DNA of 64,000 nt from contig NC_079320.1 of the NCBI RefSeq assembly GCF_029931775.1, forward strand, positions 51,911,521-51,975,520. Reading direction: 5' to 3'. The stretch's first letter is position 1; the number at the start of each line of letters is the position of its first letter. Below are positions 63,001 to 64,000 of the stretch, piece by piece. The translations under genes were made by a program, and so were the position numbers. The notes under the pieces were generated by a model that had not been told where the DNA came from, ran no database searches, and saw only the letters and a program-made list of their open reading frames with translations. The DNA is from Euleptes europaea. Its lineage: Eukaryota; Chordata; Lepidosauria; Squamata; Sphaerodactylidae.

Positions 63001-63480
63001 AGGGCTTCCTGCCTGTATTCCTTTTATCAACACTCCCTAAATAGGACCGATATTTGCTGTTTCGAAAAAAATGTACATTGAGTTGTTTCTTGCAAACATG
63101 TTTAGGTGATCATTGTAAGAATGAAGATCACAAGAATTCTACACTGTAGCATCAACTGGACACCAATTTCAGATAAAATAGTCCCGCCTGAATTATTTTG
63201 CCTTGGTAGCAGACTTGTTACAAATTTCTTCTTATAGGGAGAAAACAAACAAATAATAAGACACACAGTTAAAACAGCTCTTCCTGTTACCTTGAAGAAA
63301 ACAATGACATATTTTGCTCCTTTGCTTGTTAAATCGAAGAGAAAGCGTTCCACAAGGTAAAAGAAGTGCAAATTCTGTCCTCGCTCTAACGTTAGATCTC
63401 TTGCACAAGTGATGAACAGTGAATCACCATCAATCAGAAAAAACTCCGATTCAACATAGTCGTTTAGCAAACTGACGTAT
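2494..63480 (-). CDS. DDX60: DDX60, Ski2-like DExD/H-box RNA helicase (35 exons; 5' end outside window)
   Basis: DDX60 is an interferon-inducible cytoplasmic RNA helicase of the Ski2-like SF2 group, known to support RIG-I-like receptor signalling and antiviral defence. I assembled 35 minus-strand exons by matching the conserved protein and checking AG/GT borders. Phases agree throughout and give about 1665 residues with no internal stop, ending EKLEKV then TAA at 2494-2496; the human protein is about 1710 residues and ends in nearly the same way. Numbering residues from the first one in this window, motif I APTSSGKT lies near 750, DEVH near 853, SAT near 880, motif V near 1242 and [12 protein letters not shown] near 1274. 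The N-terminal part ([16 protein letters not shown]) matches the DDX60 N-terminal domain. About 25-30 N-terminal residues and the promoter lie to the right of the window. DDX60L is a mammalian paralogue; in a reptile DDX60 is the better name. Confidence 0.97.
3362..3475 (-). mobile_element. Old CR1-type tail fragment
   Basis: GGATCAGATCAGAGGCCATCTAG-like text resembles the CR1 tail at 58670; heavily diverged. Confidence 0.45.
3519..3728 (-). mobile_element. 5S-rRNA-derived SINE with Sauria/BovB tail
   Basis: Read on the minus strand the right half resembles 5S rRNA (TCTCAGGAGCCATG.TGGGTCAGCCCTGGTTAGTA, then TTGGATGGGAGGCC). The left half is the BovB-related tail. Confidence 0.75.
4628..4911. 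mobile_element. Non-autonomous hAT element, 284 bp
   Basis: Inverted ends CACTGGTTCCCAACC and CAGTGGTTCCCAACC with the perfect 8-bp duplication GTCTAGAG (4620-4627, 4912-4919). AT-rich interior, no coding. Confidence 0.9.
4971..5033 (-). CDS. DDX60: DDX60 exon 34
   Basis: A 63-bp exon encoding [20 protein letters not shown] then I. Found by conserved homology to NEGDAYYLLKDFALTIKSI. Acceptor TTAAAG|CCT, donor ATCAG|GTATGT. Confidence 0.92.
5436..5587 (-). CDS. DDX60: DDX60 exon 33
   Basis: Encodes [20 protein letters not shown] to MKQDN, with conserved [14 protein letters not shown]. Confidence 0.94.
6730..6872 (-). CDS. DDX60: DDX60 exon 32
   Basis: Encodes [20 protein letters not shown] to AVTVNS, with conserved SHLMSC.EGR and SPFVCLSGN. 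Donor AGT|GTGAGT. Confidence 0.93.
7310..8218 (+). mobile_element. L2-like LINE 3' end, degraded
   Basis: Fragments of the L2 reverse-transcriptase C-terminus are readable ([35 protein letters not shown]) and the 3' UTR ends CTTGGGGACCCT...GGTGGAAAG-like, then A-rich. Many stops and frame changes. Confidence 0.75.
8635..8792 (+). mobile_element. L2-like 3' tail
   Basis: TTGGTGGCTCCTTGGGGCAGAAAGGTGGG followed by a TAAATAATAAATA tail, as in L2 3' ends (pattern recognition only). Confidence 0.55.
8964..9111 (-). CDS. DDX60: DDX60 exon 31
   Basis: Encodes [20 protein letters not shown] to RLPLSEL. Donor CTCA|GTATGT; it ends one base into a codon that exon 32 completes. Confidence 0.92.
9203..9421 (-). 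mobile_element. hAT-type MITE, TAGGGTTGCCA family, copy 1
   Basis: Ends TAGGGCTGCC and GGCAACTCTA. Flanks TACACTAT/TACACCAC agree at 6 of 8. Shares the interior GGAGATCTCC, ATGGC.ACTTTGG and CCCCTCCCCAAACCC with the other copies. Confidence 0.78.
10078..10199 (-). CDS. DDX60: DDX60 exon 30
   Basis: Encodes [20 protein letters not shown] to KFYQSK, with conserved [11 protein letters not shown]. Acceptor AAACAG|CAT, donor AAG|GTAAGG. Confidence 0.94.
10200..12948. other. Intron between exons 30 and 29, mostly unrecognised
   Basis: 2.7 kb. 11885-11970 faintly resembles the TAGGGTTGCCA MITE interior (TTTTGGAGGGTGGACTCCAT). GC-rich 11750-12640 has chance open frames on both strands but no protein I recognise. 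Confidence 0.5.
12949..13090 (-). CDS. DDX60: DDX60 exon 29
   Basis: Encodes [20 protein letters not shown] to LCQRSTK, with conserved [16 protein letters not shown]. Confidence 0.96.
13697..13801 (-). CDS. DDX60: DDX60 exon 28
   Basis: Encodes [20 protein letters not shown] to QFLVKE, nearly identical to mammalian DDX60 here. Acceptor TTTAAG|GCT, donor GAG|GTAAGA. Confidence 0.96.
14465..14545. repeat. Palindromic squamate repeat fragment
   Basis: AAGGAGAGTTACTC and GAGTAACTCTCCTT form a hairpin around CCCATTGAAATGAATGGG. Related text sits at 21707-21765 and 62850-62930. Confidence 0.5.
14683..14883 (-). CDS. DDX60: DDX60 exon 27: motif VI
   Basis: Encodes [20 protein letters not shown] to KEDAHAK. 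With the Q of exon 26 it forms [12 protein letters not shown], the arginine-finger motif VI. NVPELRG and FPLS are strongly conserved. Confidence 0.97.
14990..15544 (-). mobile_element. BovB (RTE) LINE insertion with apparent 5' inversion
   Basis: 14990-15150 is the BovB 3' end on the minus strand, ending in a (TG)n run, with AAGTGCCATCAAGTCG and the GTTGGGTCTTCCTCTTTTCC coding end. 15156-15544 reads as BovB-like 5' sequence (CCTTAACGTGGTGAGGG) on the plus strand. The whole is bounded by the 11-bp duplication ACAATGGTCTT (14979-14989, 15545-15555). Confidence 0.72.
15696..15842. repeat. Palindromic repeat (MITE-like), half copy
   Basis: Arms 15770-15803 and 15809-15842 are near-perfect inverted repeats centred on CAGCTGTGCCGGCCACAGCTG. 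The left flank (ATTGTCGAAGGCTTTCACGG) is typical of a widespread vertebrate repeat whose family I cannot name. Confidence 0.65.
16153..16362 (+). mobile_element. tRNA-derived SINE
   Basis: tRNA-like head with A box GGCTCAGTGGTAGAGC and B box GGTTCAATCCC, then the SINE body ending in AAGGCAACTTCATGT. Not a working tRNA gene: it lacks a cloverleaf 3' end and is fused to a SINE body. Confidence 0.85.
16832..17090 (+). mobile_element. hAT-type MITE, TAGGGTTGCCA family, divergent interior
   Basis: Ends TAGGGTTGCCA and TGGCAACCCTA; flanks AGGATAAA/AGGATAAC agree at 7 of 8. The left 60 bp match the family but the interior does not, so it is a subfamily or composite. Confidence 0.78.
17961..18065 (-). 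CDS. DDX60: DDX60 exon 26: motif V
   Basis: Encodes [20 protein letters not shown] to [17 protein letters not shown] is motif V. Phase 0; donor CAG|GTACAA. Confidence 0.96.
18419..18965 (-). mobile_element. CR1 LINE 3' end
   Basis: Minus strand. Reverse-transcriptase C-terminus [20 protein letters not shown], 3' UTR and the typical terminal ATTCTGATTCTATG at 18420-18435. 5'-truncated. Confidence 0.9.
19530..19682 (-). CDS. DDX60: DDX60 exon 25
   Basis: Encodes [20 protein letters not shown] to RMGFIQ, with the Ski2-like signature [10 protein letters not shown] (motif IV region). Confidence 0.95.
19955..20178 (-). mobile_element. CORE/MIR-like tRNA SINE
   Basis: Minus strand. Tail CTTTGGTCC-type segment at left, conserved TGGGTGACCATGGGCCAGTC in the middle, tRNA-like GTTCAGT..CT box at right. 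Confidence 0.65.
20656..20791 (-). CDS. DDX60: DDX60 exon 24
   Basis: Encodes [20 protein letters not shown] to QAVDKE; conserved [13 protein letters not shown] matches PQDCTYADQKAVD. Confidence 0.93.
20792..22176. other. Intron between exons 24 and 23, no clear gene
   Basis: Contains the source-like 27-base block at 21514-21540 and a short palindromic-repeat relative near 21707-21765; otherwise nothing recognised. Confidence 0.5.
22177..22329 (-). CDS. DDX60: DDX60 exon 23
   Basis: Encodes [20 protein letters not shown] to SLAGQK, a lysine-rich linker between the two RecA-like lobes, as in DDX60. Acceptor TTAAAG|ATT, donor AGA|GTAAGT. Confidence 0.92.
22434..22688 (+). mobile_element. BovB (RTE) LINE, 5'-truncated 3' end
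   Basis: Encodes the BovB C-terminus ([19 protein letters not shown] and [13 protein letters not shown]) and ends in (CA)n. Flanked by ATCCCACTGTT at 22423-22433 and 22689-22699. Confidence 0.88.
23639..23880 (+). mobile_element. hAT-type MITE, TAGGGTTGCCA family, with internal insertion
   Basis: Perfect 8-bp duplication TTCAGAGT (23631-23638, 23881-23888). It carries about 40 extra bases near 23780-23820 that sister copies lack. Confidence 0.9.
24093..24220 (-). CDS. DDX60: DDX60 exon 22
   Basis: Encodes [20 protein letters not shown] to KLPALFFL, matching the DDX60 stretch [19 protein letters not shown]. Acceptor GGCTAG|GTG, donor CCT|GTAAGG. A longer run is open on the opposite strand but is not a gene. 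Confidence 0.9.
24278..24465 (-). repeat. DIRS A terminal repeat, 3' side
   Basis: Inverted partner of about 30070-30258. They share the outermost stretch and a roughly 90-bp GC-rich block, with unlike sequence between them. It contains CACATG where the partner has CACGTG. Confidence 0.85.
24532..24629. repeat. DIRS A internal complementary region
   Basis: Positions 24532-24590 are the reverse complement of the element's left end and 24591-24629 continue into the right-end sequence, so this block bridges the two termini. In DIRS elements it is thought to template completion of a circular DNA intermediate. Confidence 0.88.
24670..25700 (-). pseudogene. DIRS A tyrosine recombinase region (broken)
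   Basis: Phage-integrase-type recombinase. Visible landmarks are [19 protein letters not shown] and a late HY pair. In DIRS it integrates a circular intermediate. Fossil. Confidence 0.85.
25680..27600 (-). pseudogene. DIRS A reverse transcriptase/RNase H region (broken)
   Basis: FPYLDDW (the YxDD active-site motif of the reverse transcriptase) is read near 26920. HINLLE-type RNase H residues lie near 26330. Fossil. Confidence 0.82.
27700..29860 (-). pseudogene. DIRS A Gag-like region (broken)
   Basis: No catalytic motif. The upstream half has many RS, SR and RH dipeptides resembling SR-type splicing proteins. Assigned to Gag by position upstream of the reverse transcriptase. Fossil. Confidence 0.7.
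30070..30258 (-). repeat. DIRS A terminal repeat, 5' side
   Basis: Inverted partner of the left repeat. Holds the palindromic E-box GTCACGTGAC at 30120-30129. Its outer edge is about 15 bp from the exon 21 donor. Confidence 0.85.
30120..30129. promoter_or_regulatory. Palindromic E-box in DIRS A terminal repeat
   Basis: GTCACGTGAC is a perfect palindrome of the MITF/TFE/USF type. The left repeat has GTCACATGAC, and element B has GTCATGTGAT at the matching place. Confidence 0.35.
30274..30396 (-). CDS. DDX60: DDX60 exon 21
   Basis: Encodes [20 protein letters not shown] to RGLQNK. The donor AAG|GTATTT begins at 30273, and the first DIRS element ends only about 15 bases further into the intron. 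Confidence 0.92.
30546..30650 (-). CDS. DDX60: DDX60 exon 20
   Basis: Encodes [20 protein letters not shown] to NWPGKH. 35 whole codons; donor CAC|GTAAGT. Confidence 0.94.
30855..30964 (-). CDS. DDX60: DDX60 exon 19
   Basis: Encodes [20 protein letters not shown] to AALTVDH, matching [13 protein letters not shown] and HPCAALT in DDX60. Acceptor TTTCAG|TGA, donor CAT|GTAAGT. Confidence 0.94.
31140..31273 (-). CDS. DDX60: DDX60 exon 18
   Basis: Encodes [20 protein letters not shown] to TSYKVKL. It is reached across a 6.3-kb intron filled almost wholly by a DIRS element. Confidence 0.93.
31603..31830 (-). repeat. DIRS B terminal repeat, 3' side
   Basis: Inverted partner of 37235-37428. Contains a phased heat-shock-element-like array at 31707-31726, an E-box-like CATGTG and a GC-rich box. 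Confidence 0.88.
31707..31726 (+). promoter_or_regulatory. Heat-shock-element-like array in DIRS B terminal repeat
   Basis: GGAAAGCTCTAGAATGTTCG reads as four 5-bp units gGAAa gCTCt aGAAt gTTCg: alternating GAA/TTC with exact phasing, three units perfect. Repeated in the other terminal repeat (37336-37355). Confidence 0.5.
31883..31979. repeat. DIRS B internal complementary region
   Basis: 31883-31940 mirrors the left terminus and 31941-31979 mirrors the right terminus, joined head to head as in element A. Confidence 0.88.
32040..33370 (-). pseudogene. DIRS B tyrosine recombinase region (broken)
   Basis: Landmarks: [32 protein letters not shown] and VRHYSMD, the R-HxxR-(H)-Y recombinase series. 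Fossil. Confidence 0.87.
33100..34880 (-). pseudogene. DIRS B reverse transcriptase, RNase H and C-terminal domain (broken)
   Basis: [20 protein letters not shown] and FPYLDDW identify the reverse transcriptase, and [15 protein letters not shown] the RNase [12 protein letters not shown] marks the domain that in DIRS follows RNase H and has been likened to a DNA methyltransferase. Fossil. Confidence 0.86.
34890..37200 (-). pseudogene. DIRS B Gag-like region (broken), SR-rich
   Basis: Positional Gag. It has long Ser/Arg-rich tracts such as [13 protein letters not shown] near 36090, and further RS repeats to 36880. Fossil. Confidence 0.72.
37235..37428 (-). repeat. DIRS B terminal repeat, 5' side
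   Basis: Inverted partner of the left repeat, with the same heat-shock-element-like array at 37336-37355 on the minus strand. Confidence 0.88.
37336..37355 (-). promoter_or_regulatory. Heat-shock-element-like array, second copy
   Basis: Identical to 31707-31726 in inverted orientation, so preserved in both terminal repeats. Confidence 0.5.
37617..37732 (-). CDS. DDX60: DDX60 exon 17: second half of motif II and motif III
   Basis: Encodes [20 protein letters not shown] to NPEHLK, including LALSAT (motif III). Its donor A|GTAAGA is 189 bp from the inner end of the second DIRS element. Confidence 0.96.
37800..37865. repeat. Two 33-bp tandem units
   Basis: ATTATGGTATGACACA occurs at 37800 and 37833 with matching downstream text. 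Intronic, next to exon 17. Confidence 0.7.
37866..39288. other. Intron between exons 17 and 16, nothing recognised
   Basis: AT-rich. Short imperfect tandem text TACTGGAACAT..CTAAAAG near 38220-38270 only. Confidence 0.5.
39289..39384 (-). CDS. DDX60: DDX60 exon 16: first half of motif II
   Basis: Encodes [20 protein letters not shown] to YVIFDE. The Walker B/DEVH box is cut by the intron between DE and VH. Confidence 0.96.
39617..39736 (-). CDS. DDX60: DDX60 exon 15
   Basis: Encodes [20 protein letters not shown] to HDALNSQ, with conserved [12 protein letters not shown]. Acceptor TTCAG|GCT, donor CAG|GTAAGT, a consensus donor. Confidence 0.95.
40142..40291 (-). CDS. DDX60: DDX60 exon 14: helicase motif I
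   Basis: Encodes [20 protein letters not shown] onward to [17 protein letters not shown] is the Walker A/motif I nucleotide-binding loop; YVAPTK begins motif Ia. Confidence 0.97.
40765..40872 (-). mobile_element. CR1-type LINE tail fragment
   Basis: Same terminal sequence as the 58646 copy (AAGAACATAAGAAAAGCC, GGATCAGACCAAGGCCCATC). Confidence 0.75.
40905..41035 (+). mobile_element. SINE 3'-half fragment
   Basis: CTACCTCACAGGATTATTGTGA and CGCTGGGATATAAATG resemble the 3' half of a MIR-like SINE. Confidence 0.5.
41471..41635 (-). CDS. DDX60: DDX60 exon 13 of the window
   Basis: Encodes [20 protein letters not shown] to FIPDTWQ, with the invariant [14 protein letters not shown] just before the helicase core. 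Phase 0 at both ends. Confidence 0.95.
42233..42399 (-). CDS. DDX60: DDX60 exon 12 of the window
   Basis: Encodes [20 protein letters not shown] to ATLKYLK, with conserved [10 protein letters not shown]. Acceptor CCTCTAG|GTA behind a C-rich tract, donor CAAG|GTAAAA. Confidence 0.92.
43467..43675 (+). mobile_element. hAT-type MITE, TAGGGTTGCCA family
   Basis: Perfect 8-bp duplication CATGATAT (43459-43466, 43676-43683). About 110 bp from exon 11. Confidence 0.92.
43788..44037 (-). CDS. DDX60: DDX60 exon 11 of the window
   Basis: Encodes [20 protein letters not shown] to MWMECCDK. A charged, probably helical stretch rich in Glu, Lys and Arg. Acceptor TCACAG|AAG, donor AAAG|GTATGA. Confidence 0.92.
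44159..44368 (-). mobile_element. hAT-type MITE, TAGGGTTGCCA family
   Basis: Perfect 8-bp duplication ATCTAACC (44151-44158, 44369-44376). Opposite orientation to the 43467 copy; the two flank exon 11. Confidence 0.9.
44545..44582 (+). mobile_element. tRNA-SINE head fragment
   Basis: GGCCATGGCTCTGTGGTACA resembles the A-box region of the 16153 SINE; the rest is missing. Confidence 0.45.
44940..45097 (-). CDS. DDX60: DDX60 exon 10 of the window
   Basis: Encodes [20 protein letters not shown] to PRKSKQTH, matching the DDX60 segment QRFYGNSLE. It is separated from exon 9 by a 5.4-kb intron that holds a 3.7-kb hAT transposon. Confidence 0.92.
45545..46010 (-). mobile_element. L2-like LINE 3' coding end
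   Basis: Minus strand. [10 protein letters not shown] and following residues match the L2 C-terminus (RRVATRERAFS); decayed. Confidence 0.7.
47151..49704 (+). pseudogene. hAT transposase with TTF-type zinc finger, broken
   Basis: Starts [20 protein letters not shown] with a KLPKLDSFF motif. A TTF-type zinc-finger-like region follows ([20 protein letters not shown]), then the DUF4371-type catalytic part ([32 protein letters not shown]) and the C-terminal hAT dimerisation motif ([17 protein letters not shown] near 49550). It is dead. There is a stop near 47297, a frame change in an A-run near 47870, a TGA near 48156 where relatives have CRGQSYDNA (consistent with CpG decay of CGA), a SINE inserted at 48474, and a stop near 49498 before the dimerisation motif. 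A ZMYM-like host gene was considered but the terminal repeats and target duplications settle it. Confidence 0.88.
48474..48773 (-). mobile_element. tRNA-derived SINE nested in the hAT transposase
   Basis: Minus strand. The tRNA-like head (GAGCCCCGTGGCGCAGAGTG, then TTCGATCCC as B box) is at the right and the tail at the left. Flanked by GTGCAATA at 48466-48473 and 48774-48781. A further 16-bp tandem copy of the flank follows. Confidence 0.85.
50511..50626 (-). CDS. DDX60: DDX60 exon 9 of the window
   Basis: Encodes [20 protein letters not shown] to GQLD, with conserved [14 protein letters not shown]. Acceptor CATAG|TGAT, donor GATG|GTAAAA. Open reading continues into the intron by chance. 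Confidence 0.93.
50743..50776. repeat. 15-bp perfect hairpin inside an unnamed repeat
   Basis: TAAGTGGCATGGCCA, loop CTGC, TGGCCATGCCACTTA. The unit around it starts with CAGCCCATTCCTGA near 50683, text that recurs at 63917. Confidence 0.6.
51025..51108 (+). mobile_element. SINE tail fragment
   Basis: CTCCCTTAAGTGGTAGAGAA then ACCAACTCTTCTT, the tail seen on CORE-like squamate SINEs. Confidence 0.5.
51324..51432 (-). CDS. DDX60: DDX60 exon 8 of the window
   Basis: Encodes [20 protein letters not shown] to [10 protein letters not shown], matching the DDX60 motif VDKFAGDILKDLPFLKSDDP. Donor AAAAG|GTATCT. Confidence 0.92.
51909..52064 (-). CDS. DDX60: DDX60 exon 7 of the window
   Basis: Encodes [20 protein letters not shown] to KKGLTSK, with conserved [14 protein letters not shown]. 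Acceptor CTTAG|GGTTT, donor AAAG|GTAACA. Confidence 0.92.
52065..52780. other. Intronic pyrimidine-rich tract
   Basis: 52150-52440 is strongly C/T-rich on the plus strand (low complexity). No gene. Open frames here are compositional. Confidence 0.55.
52793..53075. repeat. Long snapback repeat, about 280 bp
   Basis: Left arm 52793-52910 is the imperfect reverse complement of about 52960-53075; a small hairpin (GCACTTCAAAAAGTGC) lies at the centre. Probably a non-autonomous DNA transposon; no target duplication found. Confidence 0.65.
53660..53950 (+). mobile_element. L2-like 3' tail
   Basis: CACCTTGGAGACCCTAATCA then GGTGGAAAGGC and TAAATAAATAAA, a typical L2 3' end. Confidence 0.6.
53950..54855. 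other. Intron between exons 7 and 6, remainder
   Basis: No recognisable gene or clean repeat; short AT-rich ATAATAATAA-like runs near 54370. Confidence 0.45.
54856..54997 (-). CDS. DDX60: DDX60 exon 6 of the window
   Basis: Encodes [20 protein letters not shown] to FYYEAEKLS, with the conserved [12 protein letters not shown]. Acceptor TTTCAG|CAT, donor TCAG|GTATTT; it ends one base into a codon. Confidence 0.92.
54998..56398. other. Intron between exons 6 and 5, nothing recognised
   Basis: A 115-codon open frame at 55507-55854 on the plus strand has no recognisable domain and no gene context; treated as chance. Confidence 0.45.
56399..56554 (-). CDS. DDX60: DDX60 exon 5 of the window
   Basis: Encodes [20 protein letters not shown] to FLFIQQ, with the conserved [13 protein letters not shown]. 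The acceptor could be one of two adjacent AGs (exon start 56554 or 56552); the former keeps the frame. Confidence 0.9.
56706..56903. mobile_element. Non-autonomous hAT element, 198 bp
   Basis: Inverted ends CAGTGGTTCCCAAA with the perfect 8-bp duplication ATTTAGTT (56698-56705, 56904-56911). C-rich interior unlike the 4628 element, though the terminal 13 bases match. Confidence 0.9.
57728..57826 (-). mobile_element. Sauria/BovB-tail SINE fragment
   Basis: GTAAAGTGCCAGCAAGTCAC and GTGGTTTGCCATTGCCTGCC are the tail half of the 5S SINE; the 5S head is absent. Confidence 0.65.
57917..58042 (-). CDS. DDX60: DDX60 exon 4 of the window
   Basis: Encodes [20 protein letters not shown] to NQTSSVKQ, aligning with the DDX60 stretch that ends in VTSCSL. 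Borders GTCAG|GTT and ACAG|GTGAGA; phase 0 at both ends. Confidence 0.88.
58107..58350 (-). mobile_element. CORE/MIR-like tRNA SINE
   Basis: Minus strand head CAGCGTGGTATAGTGCTTAA, B box GGTTTGATTCCCC, core GGGTGACCTTGGGCTAGTCA and tail TTGTAAGCCACTTTGAG. Nearly complete. Confidence 0.82.
58646..59155 (-). mobile_element. CR1-type LINE 3' end, second subfamily
   Basis: Minus strand. Encodes [20 protein letters not shown] and related residues; ends with TTCTTATGTTCTTA. 5'-truncated. Confidence 0.87.
59638..59754 (-). CDS. DDX60: DDX60 exon 3 of the window
   Basis: Encodes [20 protein letters not shown] to LETLITK. I chose the acceptor TTTTAAG|CAT because it keeps phase 0 with the previous exon; a closer AG ten bases downstream would break the frame. 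Confidence 0.85.
60031..60197. repeat. Inverted repeat, 43-bp arms
   Basis: 60031-60073 and 60154-60197 are nearly perfect reverse complements (GCTAGAGGGGGAATAAC and partner), 80 bp apart. Unidentified. Confidence 0.7.
60429..60647 (+). mobile_element. hAT-type MITE, TAGGGTTGCCA family, old copy
   Basis: Ends TAGGGTTCCC and GGCAACCCTA, interior like the family. No clear target duplication remains. Confidence 0.72.
60745..60957 (-). mobile_element. 5S-rRNA-derived SINE with Sauria/BovB tail, better preserved
   Basis: Minus strand GATCTCAGAAGCTAAGCAGG and GGTTAGTATTTGGGTGGGAG closely follow 5S rRNA, including its internal promoter segment. The tail reads CGACTTGACGGCACTTTACA. Confidence 0.85.
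61495..61836 (-). CDS. DDX60: DDX60 exon 2 of the window
   Basis: A 342-bp phase-0 exon encoding [20 protein letters not shown] through SSGQES-like [15 protein letters not shown]. Donor CAG|GTGAAT. Conserved [13 protein letters not shown] matches the DDX60 N-terminal domain. Confidence 0.94.
62105..62225 (+). mobile_element. L2-like or SINE 3' tail
   Basis: GTAAGCCACCTTGAGCC...GGTGGGG with a terminal ATAAATAAATAA run. Confidence 0.5.
62510..62720 (-). mobile_element. Old MIR-like SINE
   Basis: GCCTTTTATCC.AAGAACTCAAGG, then TATGAGATAGGTTA and CCAGCCTGAGATTACCCAG, a decayed relative of the 19955 element. Confidence 0.5.
63291..63480 (-). CDS. DDX60: DDX60 exon 1 of the window
   Basis: Encodes [19 protein letters not shown] onward to VIVFFK. 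Acceptor at 63481-63482; donor GTAACA directly after AAG. Its first base completes a codon begun in an upstream exon that is not in the window. Confidence 0.93.
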
Positions 63481-63916
63481 CTGGACCAGAAATGTTATAT
63501 GTTAACAAACAATGGCACTGAAGTATCTTTATTGCCTTATCAGTTAAAAAAAAAAAAGGACAAAGAGAAACAGCTGTTTTCTAAACATTTGATCCTTAAA
63601 CTAATGGAAAATTAGAATCTATCGAACTACAAGCCATTTATTACTATATTCAGGTTGGCTGGATTTGTTCACACGATGCCTCTCTTAAGGTAGCTAGTAG
63701 AAACTAACACAAGTAAAGAAAACGTGCATGCACATTTTGCATCTTCTTATGTACAGAACAATTCTATGAAGCTGCACTGTAAAACACAAGTCACTGGCAT
63801 CTCTAAATTCCTGTGGTAAGAAAGAGAGAATGAAACCATAGAACAATCTGAATAAATACGAGTGCTTTATTGCACAGGCAACCTTTTCTTCAGCAAGGAT
63901 CAAGAATCACCATTAA

Positions 63917-64000
63917 CAGCCCATTCCTGAGCTGACCACATAGGGGAACGGCAGGGAAGAGGCGCAGCGGCACCATGGAGAGGCCGCGCCGGTGGAGGGA
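63917..64000 (+). repeat. GC-rich repeat start at window edge
   Basis: Begins CAGCCCATTCCTGA like 50683 and becomes GC-rich. It could be mistaken for a promoter island, but shared text elsewhere in the window suggests a repeat cut by the window edge. Confidence 0.4.

Larger units (their letters stand above)
61837..63290. other. Intron between exons 2 and 1, remainder
   Basis: Apart from the L2-like tail and the MIR-like SINE listed, I see nothing supported. Confidence 0.45.

Noticed and set aside
63917-64000. CpG-rich promoter of DDX60
   Set aside because: Its first bases recur at 50683 and no upstream DDX60 coding exon or start codon in frame was found between it and 63480; a repeat is likelier.

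Overview
The window looks like nuclear DNA of a squamate reptile (lizard- or gecko-like). It holds one multi-exon vertebrate gene in introns packed with CR1, L2 and BovB LINE tails, tRNA-derived and 5S-rRNA-derived SINEs with a Sauria/BovB-type tail, hAT transposons and DIRS retroelements. The species cannot be named from the sequence alone.

The only host gene I can support is DDX60 (Ski2-like DExD/H-box RNA helicase of the interferon-induced antiviral response). It lies on the minus strand and runs from about 63.5 kb down to its stop codon at 2494-2496. I could place 35 coding exons by hand. Each has AG/GT borders, all phases agree from exon to exon, and together they encode about 1665 residues that match DDX60 from just after the N-terminus to the last residue. 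The first coding exon or exons and the promoter lie beyond the right edge. The helicase core is complete: APTSSGKT (motif I), DEVH (motif II, split between exons 16 and 17), SAT (motif III), [11 protein letters not shown] (motif V) and [12 protein letters not shown] (motif VI). The coding sequence looks intact.

The introns carry the rest. Two different DIRS-family tyrosine-recombinase retroelements, each about 5.8-6.0 kb and broken, sit in two nearby introns in the same orientation as DDX60 (24278-30258 and 31603-37428). Both keep inverted terminal repeats and the internal complementary region diagnostic of DIRS. The first fills an intron that would otherwise be only about 72 bp and ends 15 bp from a splice donor. 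The second carries a heat-shock-element-like array in both terminal repeats. A 3.7 kb broken hAT transposon with 8-bp target duplications (46539-50254) sits in another intron and has a SINE nested in it. At least eight short hAT-type non-autonomous elements, two BovB insertions with 11-bp target duplications (one apparently with a 5' inversion), CR1 and L2 3' ends and several SINEs complete the picture.

Downstream of DDX60 (1-2100) I see a degraded LINE-like coding end and otherwise nothing recognisable. There are no true tRNA or rRNA genes, no CRISPR arrays and no second protein-coding host gene that I can support.
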